Below are positions 26,862 to 33,366 of a DNA stretch of 34,133 nt, one piece after another; position 1 is the stretch's first letter, and each line of letters opens with the position of its first letter. The position numbers and the translations under genes are program-made. This DNA is from RUG721 sp040307385. GTDB lineage: Bacteria > Actinomycetota > Coriobacteriia > Coriobacteriales > Atopobiaceae. Location: the NCBI GenBank assembly GCA_040307385.1, contig JAWRJQ010000054.1, forward strand, positions 1-34,133. The letters are read 5' to 3'. The notes below the pieces were generated by a model. That model was not told the DNA's origin, did no database searches, and saw nothing but the letters and a program-made list of their open reading frames with translations.

Positions 26862-26883
26862 GTTAGATAAGGGCAATTCTAAC
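26862..26883. promoter_or_regulatory. Inverted repeat before the ABC exporter operon
   Basis: GTTAGA (26862-26867) and TCTAAC (26878-26883) flank a 10-base AT-rich spacer, 25 bases upstream of the exporter start. It fits an operator over the promoter, but no -35/-10 pair could be fixed. Confidence 0.35.
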
Positions 26884-26973
26884 GCATCGGACAGCGCTGC
26901 ACGAAAGCCGCACGTGCTTCGCGAGCACCTGCTGTGTTTGCAAAAAAGCCCCGGTGTTCGCACGACCGTCGCG

Positions 26974-26979
26974 TACAAT
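26974..26979 (+). promoter_or_regulatory. Possible -10 box of the FKBP gene
   Basis: TACAAT lies 37 bases before the ATG, downstream of the degenerate GTGTTCG hairpin at 26921-26964. A convincing -35 is missing. Confidence 0.35.
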
Positions 26980-27015
26980 AGCGTTCTAGGCAAAACCGCT
27001 CTACAGGGAGACAGC

Positions 27016-27441
27016 ATGTCCAACGAAGGCAAGAAGGTCAGCGTCCACTACGTGGGAACGCTCGATGACGGCACCACATTCGATTCATCCCGCGATCGCG
27101 GAACGCCGCTCGATTTCACCTGCATGGCCGGCCAGATGATCCCCGGCTTCGACCTTGCCGTGCGCGATATGTCCGTGGGCGAGACGGTCAGCGTGCGCAT
27201 CGAGGCCAAGAACGCCTACGGCGAGCGCGACGAGAACGCCATCCTCGCGTTTCCGCGCAGCATCTTCCGCGGCGAGGGCGATCCCATCGTCGGCGCCACC
27301 GTCACGCTCACGTCGCCCGACGGCCGCCCCTTCCCCGCCGTCATCGCCGGATTCGACGACGAGAACATCAAGATCGACGTCAACCACCCCATGGCGGGCA
27401 AGGCGCTCAATTTCGAGATCGAGCTGCTCTCGGCGGAGTAG
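27016..27441 (+). CDS. FKBP-type peptidyl-prolyl isomerase, SlyD-like
   Basis: A 141-residue cytoplasmic folding helper. The FKBP core is shown by VSVHYVGTLDDGTTFDSS, PLDFTCMAGQMIPGFDLAVRDMSVGE and a closing DVNHPMAGKALNFEIELL; residues about 65-120 are the inserted IF chaperone domain of SlyD proteins (with AYGERDENAILAFPRSIF). The His/Cys-rich metal tail of E. coli SlyD is absent. AGGGAG lies 5 bases before the ATG. Convergent with cysE (12 bases between stops). Confidence 0.93.
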   Translation: MSNEGKKVSVHYVGTLDDGTTFDSSRDRGTPLDFTCMAGQMIPGFDLAVRDMSVGETVSVRIEAKNAYGERDENAILAFPRSIFRGEGDPIVGATVTLTSPDGRPFPAVIAGFDDENIKIDVNHPMAGKALNFEIELLSAE

Positions 27442-27453
27442 CGCAGCGCGCCC

Positions 27454-28062
27454 CTACAACGCGCAGCTCCAACGCACGTCTTCGGGCTTCTCGTCCAGCT
27501 CCACGAAATGCAGGCTGCGGTTGCGCACCACCCGTGCGGGCACGCCGGCAACCGTCGTGTCGCGCGGAACCTCGTCCACAACCACGGCACCGGCCCCCAC
27601 GCGCGCGTTGTCGCCCACGCAGATGTTGCCGAGGATGGTGGCGTTCGCCCCCACCAGCACGTTGTTGCCGAGCGTGGGATGACGCTTGCCGCCCATCTTC
27701 TTGGTGGTCATGCCCAGCGTCACGCCCTGGTACAGCAGGCAGTCATCGCCGATGACGGCAGTGCCGCCGATGACCACGCCGATGCCGTGGTCGATGGAGA
27801 ACCTGCGTCCGATCGTGGCAGCCGGATGGATATCCGCCCCCATCCTCACGCGCATGCGCTTGGCGAGCCAGCGGGCAAGCGTCTTGAAGCCGTGCGTGTA
27901 GAGCCAGTGATGGCGCCTATGCGCCCACACGATGTGCGTTCCCGTGGAGAACAGCACGATATCGCGCATCGATGCGGCATCGGGGTCGCGCGCGAGCGCG
28001 GCGCGGGCGTCCTCGCGCATCAGCGCGATGAGGCCCGGCTCCTTGCGAGATGAACCGGCCAC
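27454..28062 (-). CDS. cysE: Serine O-acetyltransferase
   Basis: A 202-residue enzyme making O-acetylserine from serine and acetyl-CoA. It has a short N-terminal helical part, then left-handed hexapeptide repeats (about 75-185) with the catalytic SIDHGIGVVIGG (His92) and GVTLGMTTKKMGGKRHPTLG. The C-terminus ends in Leu, not the Ile that in many species inserts into CysK. The start is GTG at 28062, with GGAGG 7 bases upstream inside the end of cysK; only 2 bases separate the genes, so translation is coupled. Confidence 0.95.
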   Translation of the reverse strand: MAGSSRKEPGLIALMREDARAALARDPDAASMRDIVLFSTGTHIVWAHRRHHWLYTHGFKTLARWLAKRMRVRMGADIHPAATIGRRFSIDHGIGVVIGGTAVIGDDCLLYQGVTLGMTTKKMGGKRHPTLGNNVLVGANATILGNICVGDNARVGAGAVVVDEVPRDTTVAGVPARVVRNRSLHFVELDEKPEDVRWSCAL

Positions 28063-28064
28063 GT

Positions 28065-28979
28065 CTACACCTCCATCGAGAGATAGCGCTCGCCGGTGTC
28101 GGGGAGCACGGCTACGATGACCTTGTCCGCATAGGCTCCGCTCTCGGCCAGCTGCACGGCGGCTGCAACGGCCGCTCCGGACGAGATGCCCACGAGCAGG
28201 CCGGTCTCCTTCGAGAGGCGCTGCTTCACGGCGATGGCGCTCTCGGAGGCGACGGCGAGCACCTCGTCGACGACGTCCGCATCGTAGGTGTCGGGGACGA
28301 ATCCCGCGCCGATGCCCTGGATCCTATGCGATCCGGGCGCGCCGCCCGAGAGCACGGGCGATTCCGCCGGTTCGACGGCGATGGCGCGCACCTGCGGCTT
28401 CCGTTCCTTGAGATAGCGCGCGGACCCCGAAATGGTGCCGCCCGTGCCGACACCGGCAACGATCGCATCGACGGAGCCGTCCGTGGCGGTCCAGATCTCG
28501 GGCCCGGTGGTCTCGTAGTGGGCTTGGGGGTTGGCGGGGTTCACGAATTGACCGGCGATGATGGCGCCGGACGTCTCGCCTGCAAGCGCGTCGGCGCGGT
28601 TGACGGCGCCCTTCATCCCCTCGGAGCCGGGCGTGAGGACGATATCCGCGCCGTAGGCGGCGGCGAGCTTGCGGCGCTCGATCGACATGGTGTCGGGCAT
28701 GACGAGCATCAACCGGTAACCGCGCTCTGCGGCGATCATGGCAAGGCCCACGCCGGTATTGCCGCTCGTGGGTTCGATGATGGTGCCGCCCGCAACGAGG
28801 CGGCCGGTTTTCTCGGCATCATCGACGATGGCGCGTGCGATGCGGTCCTTAACCGATCCGCCCGGATTGGTCGCCTCGTATTTGCCGAGGATGGTGGCAC
28901 CGCCCGAGGCGGCGAGGGAGGACAGGTCGATAAGCGGGGTGTTTCCGATCAGGGCGCTGACGTTGGCTGCGTAAGGCAT
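28065..28979 (-). CDS. cysK: Cysteine synthase A (O-acetylserine sulfhydrylase)
   Basis: A 304-residue PLP enzyme forming cysteine from O-acetylserine and sulfide. The PLP Lys44 is in NPGGSVKDR, the substrate loop is PTSGNTG (70-76), the phosphate loop is GVGTGGTISG and the ring-binding Ser is in GISSGAA. AAAGGAG lies 6 bases before the ATG at 28979. An in-frame extension up to 29063 reads through the attenuator hairpin and is not taken as coding. First gene of cysK-cysE; control by the leader at 29032-29145. Confidence 0.95.
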   Translation of the reverse strand: MPYAANVSALIGNTPLIDLSSLAASGGATILGKYEATNPGGSVKDRIARAIVDDAEKTGRLVAGGTIIEPTSGNTGVGLAMIAAERGYRLMLVMPDTMSIERRKLAAAYGADIVLTPGSEGMKGAVNRADALAGETSGAIIAGQFVNPANPQAHYETTGPEIWTATDGSVDAIVAGVGTGGTISGSARYLKERKPQVRAIAVEPAESPVLSGGAPGSHRIQGIGAGFVPDTYDADVVDEVLAVASESAIAVKQRLSKETGLLVGISSGAAVAAAVQLAESGAYADKVIVAVLPDTGERYLSMEV

Positions 28980-29031
28980 GGTTGCTCCTTTGAATTCGAT
29001 GCATGGGCACAGGACGGGGGTGCGGCGCATG

Positions 29032-29054
29032 AAAAAGCAGCCGCATGGGCTGCT
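29032..29054 (-). terminator. Attenuator terminator before cysK
   Basis: On the minus strand a 7-bp perfect stem AGCAGCC (29054-29048) and GGCTGCT (29042-29036) closes a five-base loop and is followed directly by a T-run to 29032. It is a textbook intrinsic terminator placed between the leader peptide and cysK, 53 bases before the start codon. Confidence 0.88.
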
Positions 29055-29079
29055 CGCATGCATCTATGGCAAAGGAACG

Positions 29080-29145
29080 CTATACGCGCATACGGGCAGC
29101 CGAAGGACACAGGCAACAACACGCGCATGTGATCTGCTTCTGCAC
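29080..29145 (-). CDS. Cys-rich leader peptide of the cysK-cysE operon
   Basis: A 21-codon frame, GTG at 29145 to TAG at 29080, with AGGAG 7 bases upstream. The peptide contains TCACCCLC: five Cys codons (29107-29127) within seven residues, in a window where Cys is rare. Downstream, GGCTGC (29101-29096) can pair with GCAGCC (29053-29048), the first arm of the terminator. A ribosome waiting for Cys-tRNA would leave the former free and so block the terminator; a ribosome reaching the stop would cover it and let the terminator form. This is the logic of ribosome-mediated attenuation. No function for the peptide itself is implied. Confidence 0.8.
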   Translation of the reverse strand: MQKQITCACCCLCPSAARMRV

Positions 29146-29166
29146 TGCTCCGCTCCTTTCATAAAT

Positions 29167-29183
29167 CCTAGTAACTAGCTAGG
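29167..29183. promoter_or_regulatory. Candidate operator at the cysK transcription start
   Basis: CCTAG (29167-29171) and CTAGG (29179-29183) flank a 7-base spacer in an AT-rich setting. It begins just past the -10 box and spans the expected start point near 29178, so a bound protein would repress. The shape recalls Rrf2-type (CymR/IscR) sites, but the LysR protein encoded next door is another candidate. Confidence 0.45.
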
Positions 29184-29184
29184 T

Positions 29185-29213
29185 AATATACGTCTCCTCC
29201 CGATGCGTGTCAA
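29185..29213 (-). promoter_or_regulatory. Consensus sigma-70-type promoter of cysK-cysE
   Basis: On the minus strand TTGACA (29213-29208), a 17-base spacer and TATATT (29190-29185) form a near-perfect housekeeping promoter. The start near 29178 gives a leader of about 200 bases holding the Cys-rich peptide and terminator. Confidence 0.88.
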
Positions 29214-29291
29214 CGCCTTTTTTCAATCGGAGCGGTTTTGCGCCCTGTGATACCATGTGCTTCGCGCTCCCAGCAGGCAAGGAGGATGGCG

Positions 29292-30212
29292 GTGACGCTC
29301 CAACAGCTCAGATACGTGCTCAAGATCGTCGAGATGGGCTCGATCACCTCTGCCGCCTCGGCGCTCTTCATCGCCCAGCCGTCCCTCTCGAAAGCCGTTG
29401 CCGAACTCGAGCGCGAGCTGGGCATCAGGATATTCGAACGGTCGTCGCGCGGCGTCGAACTCACCGACGACGGCGAGCGCTTCATCGCCTCCGTACGCAA
29501 CGTCATCGAGCAGGCGGACCTTCTCGAGGCGCGCTATAAGGGCAGCGCAGGGCCGCGCTCGGCCTTTTCCATCTCAGCCCAGCATGATCCGCTGGTCACC
29601 TCCGCGTTCTCGCAGGTTGTTCGCACGCACGCAAGCGAGCGCTTCGAGTTCACGCTGCGGGAGGAGAGCGTTCCCGTCATCATCGAAAGCGTCCGCTCCC
29701 AGCGCAGCGAGCTCGGGGTGCTGTTCCGCAGCGCCCATAACCGAGCGGCGCTCGAAGATGCGGTGCGCGGGGCCGGGTTGAGGTTCGCGCCCATCTCGTC
29801 GGTGCACCCCGTCGTGCTCGTGGGCAAGGGCAGCCCGCTCGCGGCGCAACGCGAGGCGCGTCTCGAAGATCTGGAGAACCACCTGTGCGTTGAGTACATG
29901 GTCGAGTCGGGTGCGGGGGCTTTCGATAATCCCGTCGATGACCTGCTGCCGCTTCCCGCGGCATCGAAGCGCGTCGTCGCATCCGACTGGGAGACGGTGC
30001 ACGACCTCGTCGTGAGCCTCGACGCCTACACCATCGCCCTTGGAACATGGGGCGGAGAAACGCCCCGCACGGGATTTTCCTGCGTTGCCCTCGCCGGCTT
30101 CGGCATGGTGGAGCTCGGCATCCTCAGCCGTCCGGGCTATCCCCTCTCGCCCGCCGGCCACGATTTCTCCGTCACGTTGGCGCACATCTCCCACCTTGAC
30201 CGGTATCTATAG
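29292..30212 (+). CDS. LysR-family transcriptional regulator
   Basis: A 306-residue regulator. Residues 1-60 are the winged helix-turn-helix (TLQQLRYVLKIVEMGSIT, then AASALFIAQPSLSKAVAELE, GIRIFERSSRG); about 85-300 are the inducer-binding domain. The start is GTG at 29292: GGAGG (29281-29285) is 6 bases upstream of it but directly abuts the ATG at 29286. It is divergent from cysK and so could regulate cysteine genes, or the alcohol dehydrogenase that follows. Ligand unknown. Confidence 0.92.
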   Translation: MTLQQLRYVLKIVEMGSITSAASALFIAQPSLSKAVAELERELGIRIFERSSRGVELTDDGERFIASVRNVIEQADLLEARYKGSAGPRSAFSISAQHDPLVTSAFSQVVRTHASERFEFTLREESVPVIIESVRSQRSELGVLFRSAHNRAALEDAVRGAGLRFAPISSVHPVVLVGKGSPLAAQREARLEDLENHLCVEYMVESGAGAFDNPVDDLLPLPAASKRVVASDWETVHDLVVSLDAYTIALGTWGGETPRTGFSCVALAGFGMVELGILSRPGYPLSPAGHDFSVTLAHISHLDRYL

Positions 30213-30235
30213 CCTGAAACTATGCCCCGGCATAG
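30196..30235 (+). promoter_or_regulatory. Candidate promoter with palindrome before the alcohol dehydrogenase
   Basis: TTGACC (30196-30201), 17 bases and ACTATG (30219-30224) fit a promoter inside the end of the LysR gene. A perfect palindrome CTATGCC-CC-GGCATAG (30220-30235) covers the -10 and start, a likely operator; it could instead be a weak terminator of lysR. Confidence 0.4.
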
Positions 30236-30332
30236 CAAAGCGGTAGTACCTCGCCCATGCGGCGGATGGGATGCTTGTGCCATGCGATCGTCGGGATGCG
30301 CCCGACACGGTTATGTGAGAGGGGAAGTGCAT

Positions 30333-31547
30333 ATGGGACGTTTCACGAATCCGCGCGATCTGTACTTCGGCGAAGGCGCCCGCCACGAGGTGAAGAACTT
30401 CGAGGGAAAGCGGGCCATGATCGTCACCGGCGGCAGCTCCATGCGCCGCGGCGGCTTTCTTGCCGAGCTCGAGGCAGATCTGCACGAGGCGGGCATGGAG
30501 GTCCGGGTGTTCGAGGGCGTCGAGTCCGACCCGTCCGTCGAGACCGTGATGGCGGGCGCCGAGGCCATGGCCGCCTTCCAGCCCGACTGGATCGTCGCCA
30601 TCGGCGGCGGAAGCCCCATCGACGCCGCCAAGGCCATGTGGATCAAATACGAGTATCCCGAGACCACCTTCGAGGATATGTGCATCGTGTTCGGGTTGCC
30701 GAAGCTCCGCACCAAATCCAAGTTCTGCGCCATCTCATCCACCTCGGGCACGGCGACCGAGGTCACGGCCTTCTCGATCATCACCAACTACCAGGAGGGC
30801 GTCAAGTATCCCATCGCCGACTTCGAGATCACGCCCGACGTGGCGATCGTCGATCCCGAGATCACCTACACCATGCCCGCCAAGCTCTGCGCGCACACCG
30901 GCATGGACGCGCTGACCCATGCCATCGAGGCCTATGTCTCCACCGCCGCCTCGCCCTATACCGACGCCAACGCCCTCTACGCCATGCGCGAGATCGTCGC
31001 ATGGTTGCCCAAAAGCTATACGGGCGACAAGGAGGCGCGCAAGCACATGCACGACGCCCAGTGCATCGCCGGCATCGCCTTCTCCAGCGGCCTGCTGGGC
31101 ATCGTCCACTCCATGGCTCACAAGACCGGCGCCGCATTCTCCGGCGGCCACATCATCCACGGCTGCGCCAACGCCATGTATCTGGGCAAGGTCATCCAGT
31201 TCAACGCCAAGGACGACCGTGCGCGTGCGCGCTATGCCTACATCGCCAAGGAGGTCTTCCACCTTGCCGGCGAGACCGAGGCGGAGCTCGTCGCAGCCCT
31301 CGTCCAGATGATCCGCGATCTCAACGATACGATCGACATCCCCCAGGGCATCAAGAACTACGGCCAGGGCGGCGCCATCGCCGAGACCTCCATCATCGAC
31401 GAGAAGGAGTTCTTCGAGAAGGCCCCGCAGGTTGCCGTCAACGCCCTCGCCGACGCATGCACCGGGTCCAACCCCCGCACGCCGGCGCCCGAGGAGATGG
31501 AGCAGCTGCTCAAGTGCGTCTATTACGATCTTCCCGTCGAGTTCTAA
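30333..31547 (+). CDS. Iron-containing alcohol dehydrogenase
   Basis: A 404-residue group III alcohol dehydrogenase. The nucleotide-binding part has the GGGSPIDAAKA motif (91-101) and SSTSGTATEVT; metal ligands are Asp192 and His196 in TGMDALTHAIEAY, a His in VHSMAHKTGA (259 or 263) and His276 in HIIHGCAN. It reduces aldehydes to alcohols or the reverse with NAD(P)H; butanol dehydrogenase-like enzymes are the nearest by motif, but the substrate is not readable. AGGGGAAG lies 6 bases before the ATG at 30333; the longer frame from 30222 crosses the palindrome. Confidence 0.93.
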   Translation: MGRFTNPRDLYFGEGARHEVKNFEGKRAMIVTGGSSMRRGGFLAELEADLHEAGMEVRVFEGVESDPSVETVMAGAEAMAAFQPDWIVAIGGGSPIDAAKAMWIKYEYPETTFEDMCIVFGLPKLRTKSKFCAISSTSGTATEVTAFSIITNYQEGVKYPIADFEITPDVAIVDPEITYTMPAKLCAHTGMDALTHAIEAYVSTAASPYTDANALYAMREIVAWLPKSYTGDKEARKHMHDAQCIAGIAFSSGLLGIVHSMAHKTGAAFSGGHIIHGCANAMYLGKVIQFNAKDDRARARYAYIAKEVFHLAGETEAELVAALVQMIRDLNDTIDIPQGIKNYGQGGAIAETSIIDEKEFFEKAPQVAVNALADACTGSNPRTPAPEEMEQLLKCVYYDLPVEF

Positions 31548-31568
31548 AGCGCTCAGGACGTAAGGAAC

Positions 31569-31601
31569 AGGAGCCGACCGTGCGACGCGCGGTCGGCTCC
31601 T
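31569..31601. terminator. Bidirectional hairpin between alcohol dehydrogenase and hydrogenase genes
   Basis: A perfect 12-bp stem AGGAGCCGACCG (31569-31580) / CGGTCGGCTCCT (31590-31601) with a nine-base loop lies between two converging genes. No long T-run follows, but strength and place suit a shared terminator. Confidence 0.7.
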
Positions 31602-31623
31602 CTGCGTTAGATTGCAAACGCCG

Positions 31624-33366
31624 TTACTTCACCCCAGGTGCCAAGGGCATCTCCCAGCCGAAGTGATCGGTGTGCAGCAGGTGGTGCGCCTTGTGGGAGA
31701 GCGGCTCGCCGAAGTACTCCTCGTAGATCATCTTGATCGAGGGGTTCTCATGGCTGAAGCGCAGCTTCATGCCCTTATCCATGGTCCAGAGGATGTTGCC
31801 GCGCATGTCGGCCATCTCGAACCCGTCGTGGATGGGCTGGCCGCCGCCGCCCGCGCAGCCGCCCGGACAGGCCATGATCTCGATGAAGTCGTAGGCGACC
31901 TCTCCCGCCTTGAGGGCATCGAGCAGCCGCTTGGTGTTGGCCAAGCCGCTTGCCACGGCAACGCGCACGGGCGTGCCGCCCATGTCGAACGTGGCCTCCT
32001 TCCAGCCTTCCATGCCGCGAACCGCGCTGAACGCATCGGGGTCGGGGTTGGAGCCCGTGAGCAGGAAGTGGGCGGAGCGCAGCGCCGCGTCCATCACGCC
32101 GCCGGTGGCGCCAAAGATGTGGCCAGCTCCGGTGGCGATGCCGAGCGGATCGTCGAACTCGGCCTCGTCGAGCGCACGGGCGTCGATGTGGTCGGCGCGA
32201 ATCAGACGGTCGAGCTCGCGCACGGTGAGCGAGACGTCCACATCGGGGTCGCCGCAGGCATCGTTCTGATTGGGTTCGGCGACCTCGGCCTTCTTGGCGA
32301 GACACGGCATGATGGAGACCACGAACACGTCGTGCGGATCCACACCGATCTTCTCGGCCCAATAGCTCTTGAGCGTGGCGCCGAACATCTGGTGCGGGCT
32401 CTTGGCCGTGGACAGGTTGGCCGTGAACTCGGGATAGTGGCTCTTGACGAAGCGCACCCAGCCGGGGCAGCAGCTCGTGAACATGGGCATGGGGCCATGC
32501 TCGGGATGTGCGATACGGTCGAGCAGTTCGGACCCTTCCTCCATGATGGTGAGATCGGCGGAGAAGTCGGTATCGAAGACGTAATCGAAGCCGAGCGCCC
32601 TGAGGCTGGCGACCATCTTGCCCACGGTGGCCTCATCGTGCGAGAGGCCCACGCCCTCGCCCCATGCGGTACGCACGGCGGGTGCAACCTGGACGATGGT
32701 GGTCTTCTTGGGGTCGGCGAGCGCCTCGTACACACGGTCGGTGTCATCGCGCTCGCGAAGCGCTCCCACCGGGCAGTGCGTGATGCACTGGCCGCAGAGC
32801 GCGCAGTCGGTGGCGGCGATATCGGCACCGCCGCGCACGCCCACGGAGGTGTGGCTCGCACGGTTGGTGAGCGCCCAAATGCCGGTGGCCTGCACCTTGT
32901 CGCATACCTGGATGCAGCGCAAGCAGTTGATGCACTTATCGTTATTGCGGATCAGCGGGAAGCTCTGATCCCACGGCTGGCCGGGCAGATGCTTCTCGTA
33001 GGCGAGCTTGAACAGGCCGAGGTCGTTGGAGACGGTCTGCAGGGTGCAGTTGCCGCTGCGCACGCAGCTCGTGCACTCGGAATCGTGCTGCGAGAGAAGC
33101 AGCTCCACGTTGACCTTGCGCGCGGTGCGCACCTTGGGGCTGTTGGTGCTGACCACCATGCCCTCGAGCACGTAGTTGTTGCATGCGGCGACGAGCTGAT
33201 CGATGCCTGCGATTTCAACCACGCAGACGCGGCAGGCGCCGATCTCGTTGAGATCCTTGAAGTAGCAGAGCGTGGGGATGTCGATGCCGGCCGCCTTGGC
33301 CGCATCGAGGATGGTGGTGTGCTCGGGCACTTGGACGGCGCGGCCGTCGATGGTCACGTTTACCAT
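31624..33366 (-). CDS. hydA: Group A [FeFe] hydrogenase, catalytic subunit
   Basis: A 580-residue cytoplasmic enzyme interconverting protons and H2. Order: [2Fe-2S] domain (Cys34, 45, 48, 62), a His-Cys3 cluster (His94, Cys98, 101, 107), two [4Fe-4S] sites (Cys145/148/151/155 and Cys188/191/194/198), then the H-cluster domain with L1 TSCCPGW (297-303), L2 MPCLAKK (353-359) and L3 MACPGGCAGGGGQP (498-511), and a small C-terminal segment (about 535-575) with KMIYEEYFGEP. All cluster ligands are intact. GGAGG lies 8 bases before the ATG at 33366, which overlaps the preceding reductase gene by 7 bases. The maturases HydE/F/G are not in the window. Confidence 0.96.
   Translation of the reverse strand: MVNVTIDGRAVQVPEHTTILDAAKAAGIDIPTLCYFKDLNEIGACRVCVVEIAGIDQLVAACNNYVLEGMVVSTNSPKVRTARKVNVELLLSQHDSECTSCVRSGNCTLQTVSNDLGLFKLAYEKHLPGQPWDQSFPLIRNNDKCINCLRCIQVCDKVQATGIWALTNRASHTSVGVRGGADIAATDCALCGQCITHCPVGALRERDDTDRVYEALADPKKTTIVQVAPAVRTAWGEGVGLSHDEATVGKMVASLRALGFDYVFDTDFSADLTIMEEGSELLDRIAHPEHGPMPMFTSCCPGWVRFVKSHYPEFTANLSTAKSPHQMFGATLKSYWAEKIGVDPHDVFVVSIMPCLAKKAEVAEPNQNDACGDPDVDVSLTVRELDRLIRADHIDARALDEAEFDDPLGIATGAGHIFGATGGVMDAALRSAHFLLTGSNPDPDAFSAVRGMEGWKEATFDMGGTPVRVAVASGLANTKRLLDALKAGEVAYDFIEIMACPGGCAGGGGQPIHDGFEMADMRGNILWTMDKGMKLRFSHENPSIKMIYEEYFGEPLSHKAHHLLHTDHFGWEMPLAPGVK

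Noticed and set aside
28980..29063. In-frame N-terminal extension of cysK with several Cys residues (MHASSPCGC...)
   Set aside because: It overlaps the attenuator terminator hairpin, has no ribosome site, and the ATG at 28979 has AAAGGAG at good distance.
29064..29162. Alternative 32-residue leader frame starting at ATG 29162
   Set aside because: No Shine-Dalgarno sequence before it and only three scattered Cys codons; the GTG frame at 29145 has AGGAG and a dense Cys run. The start should still be tested.
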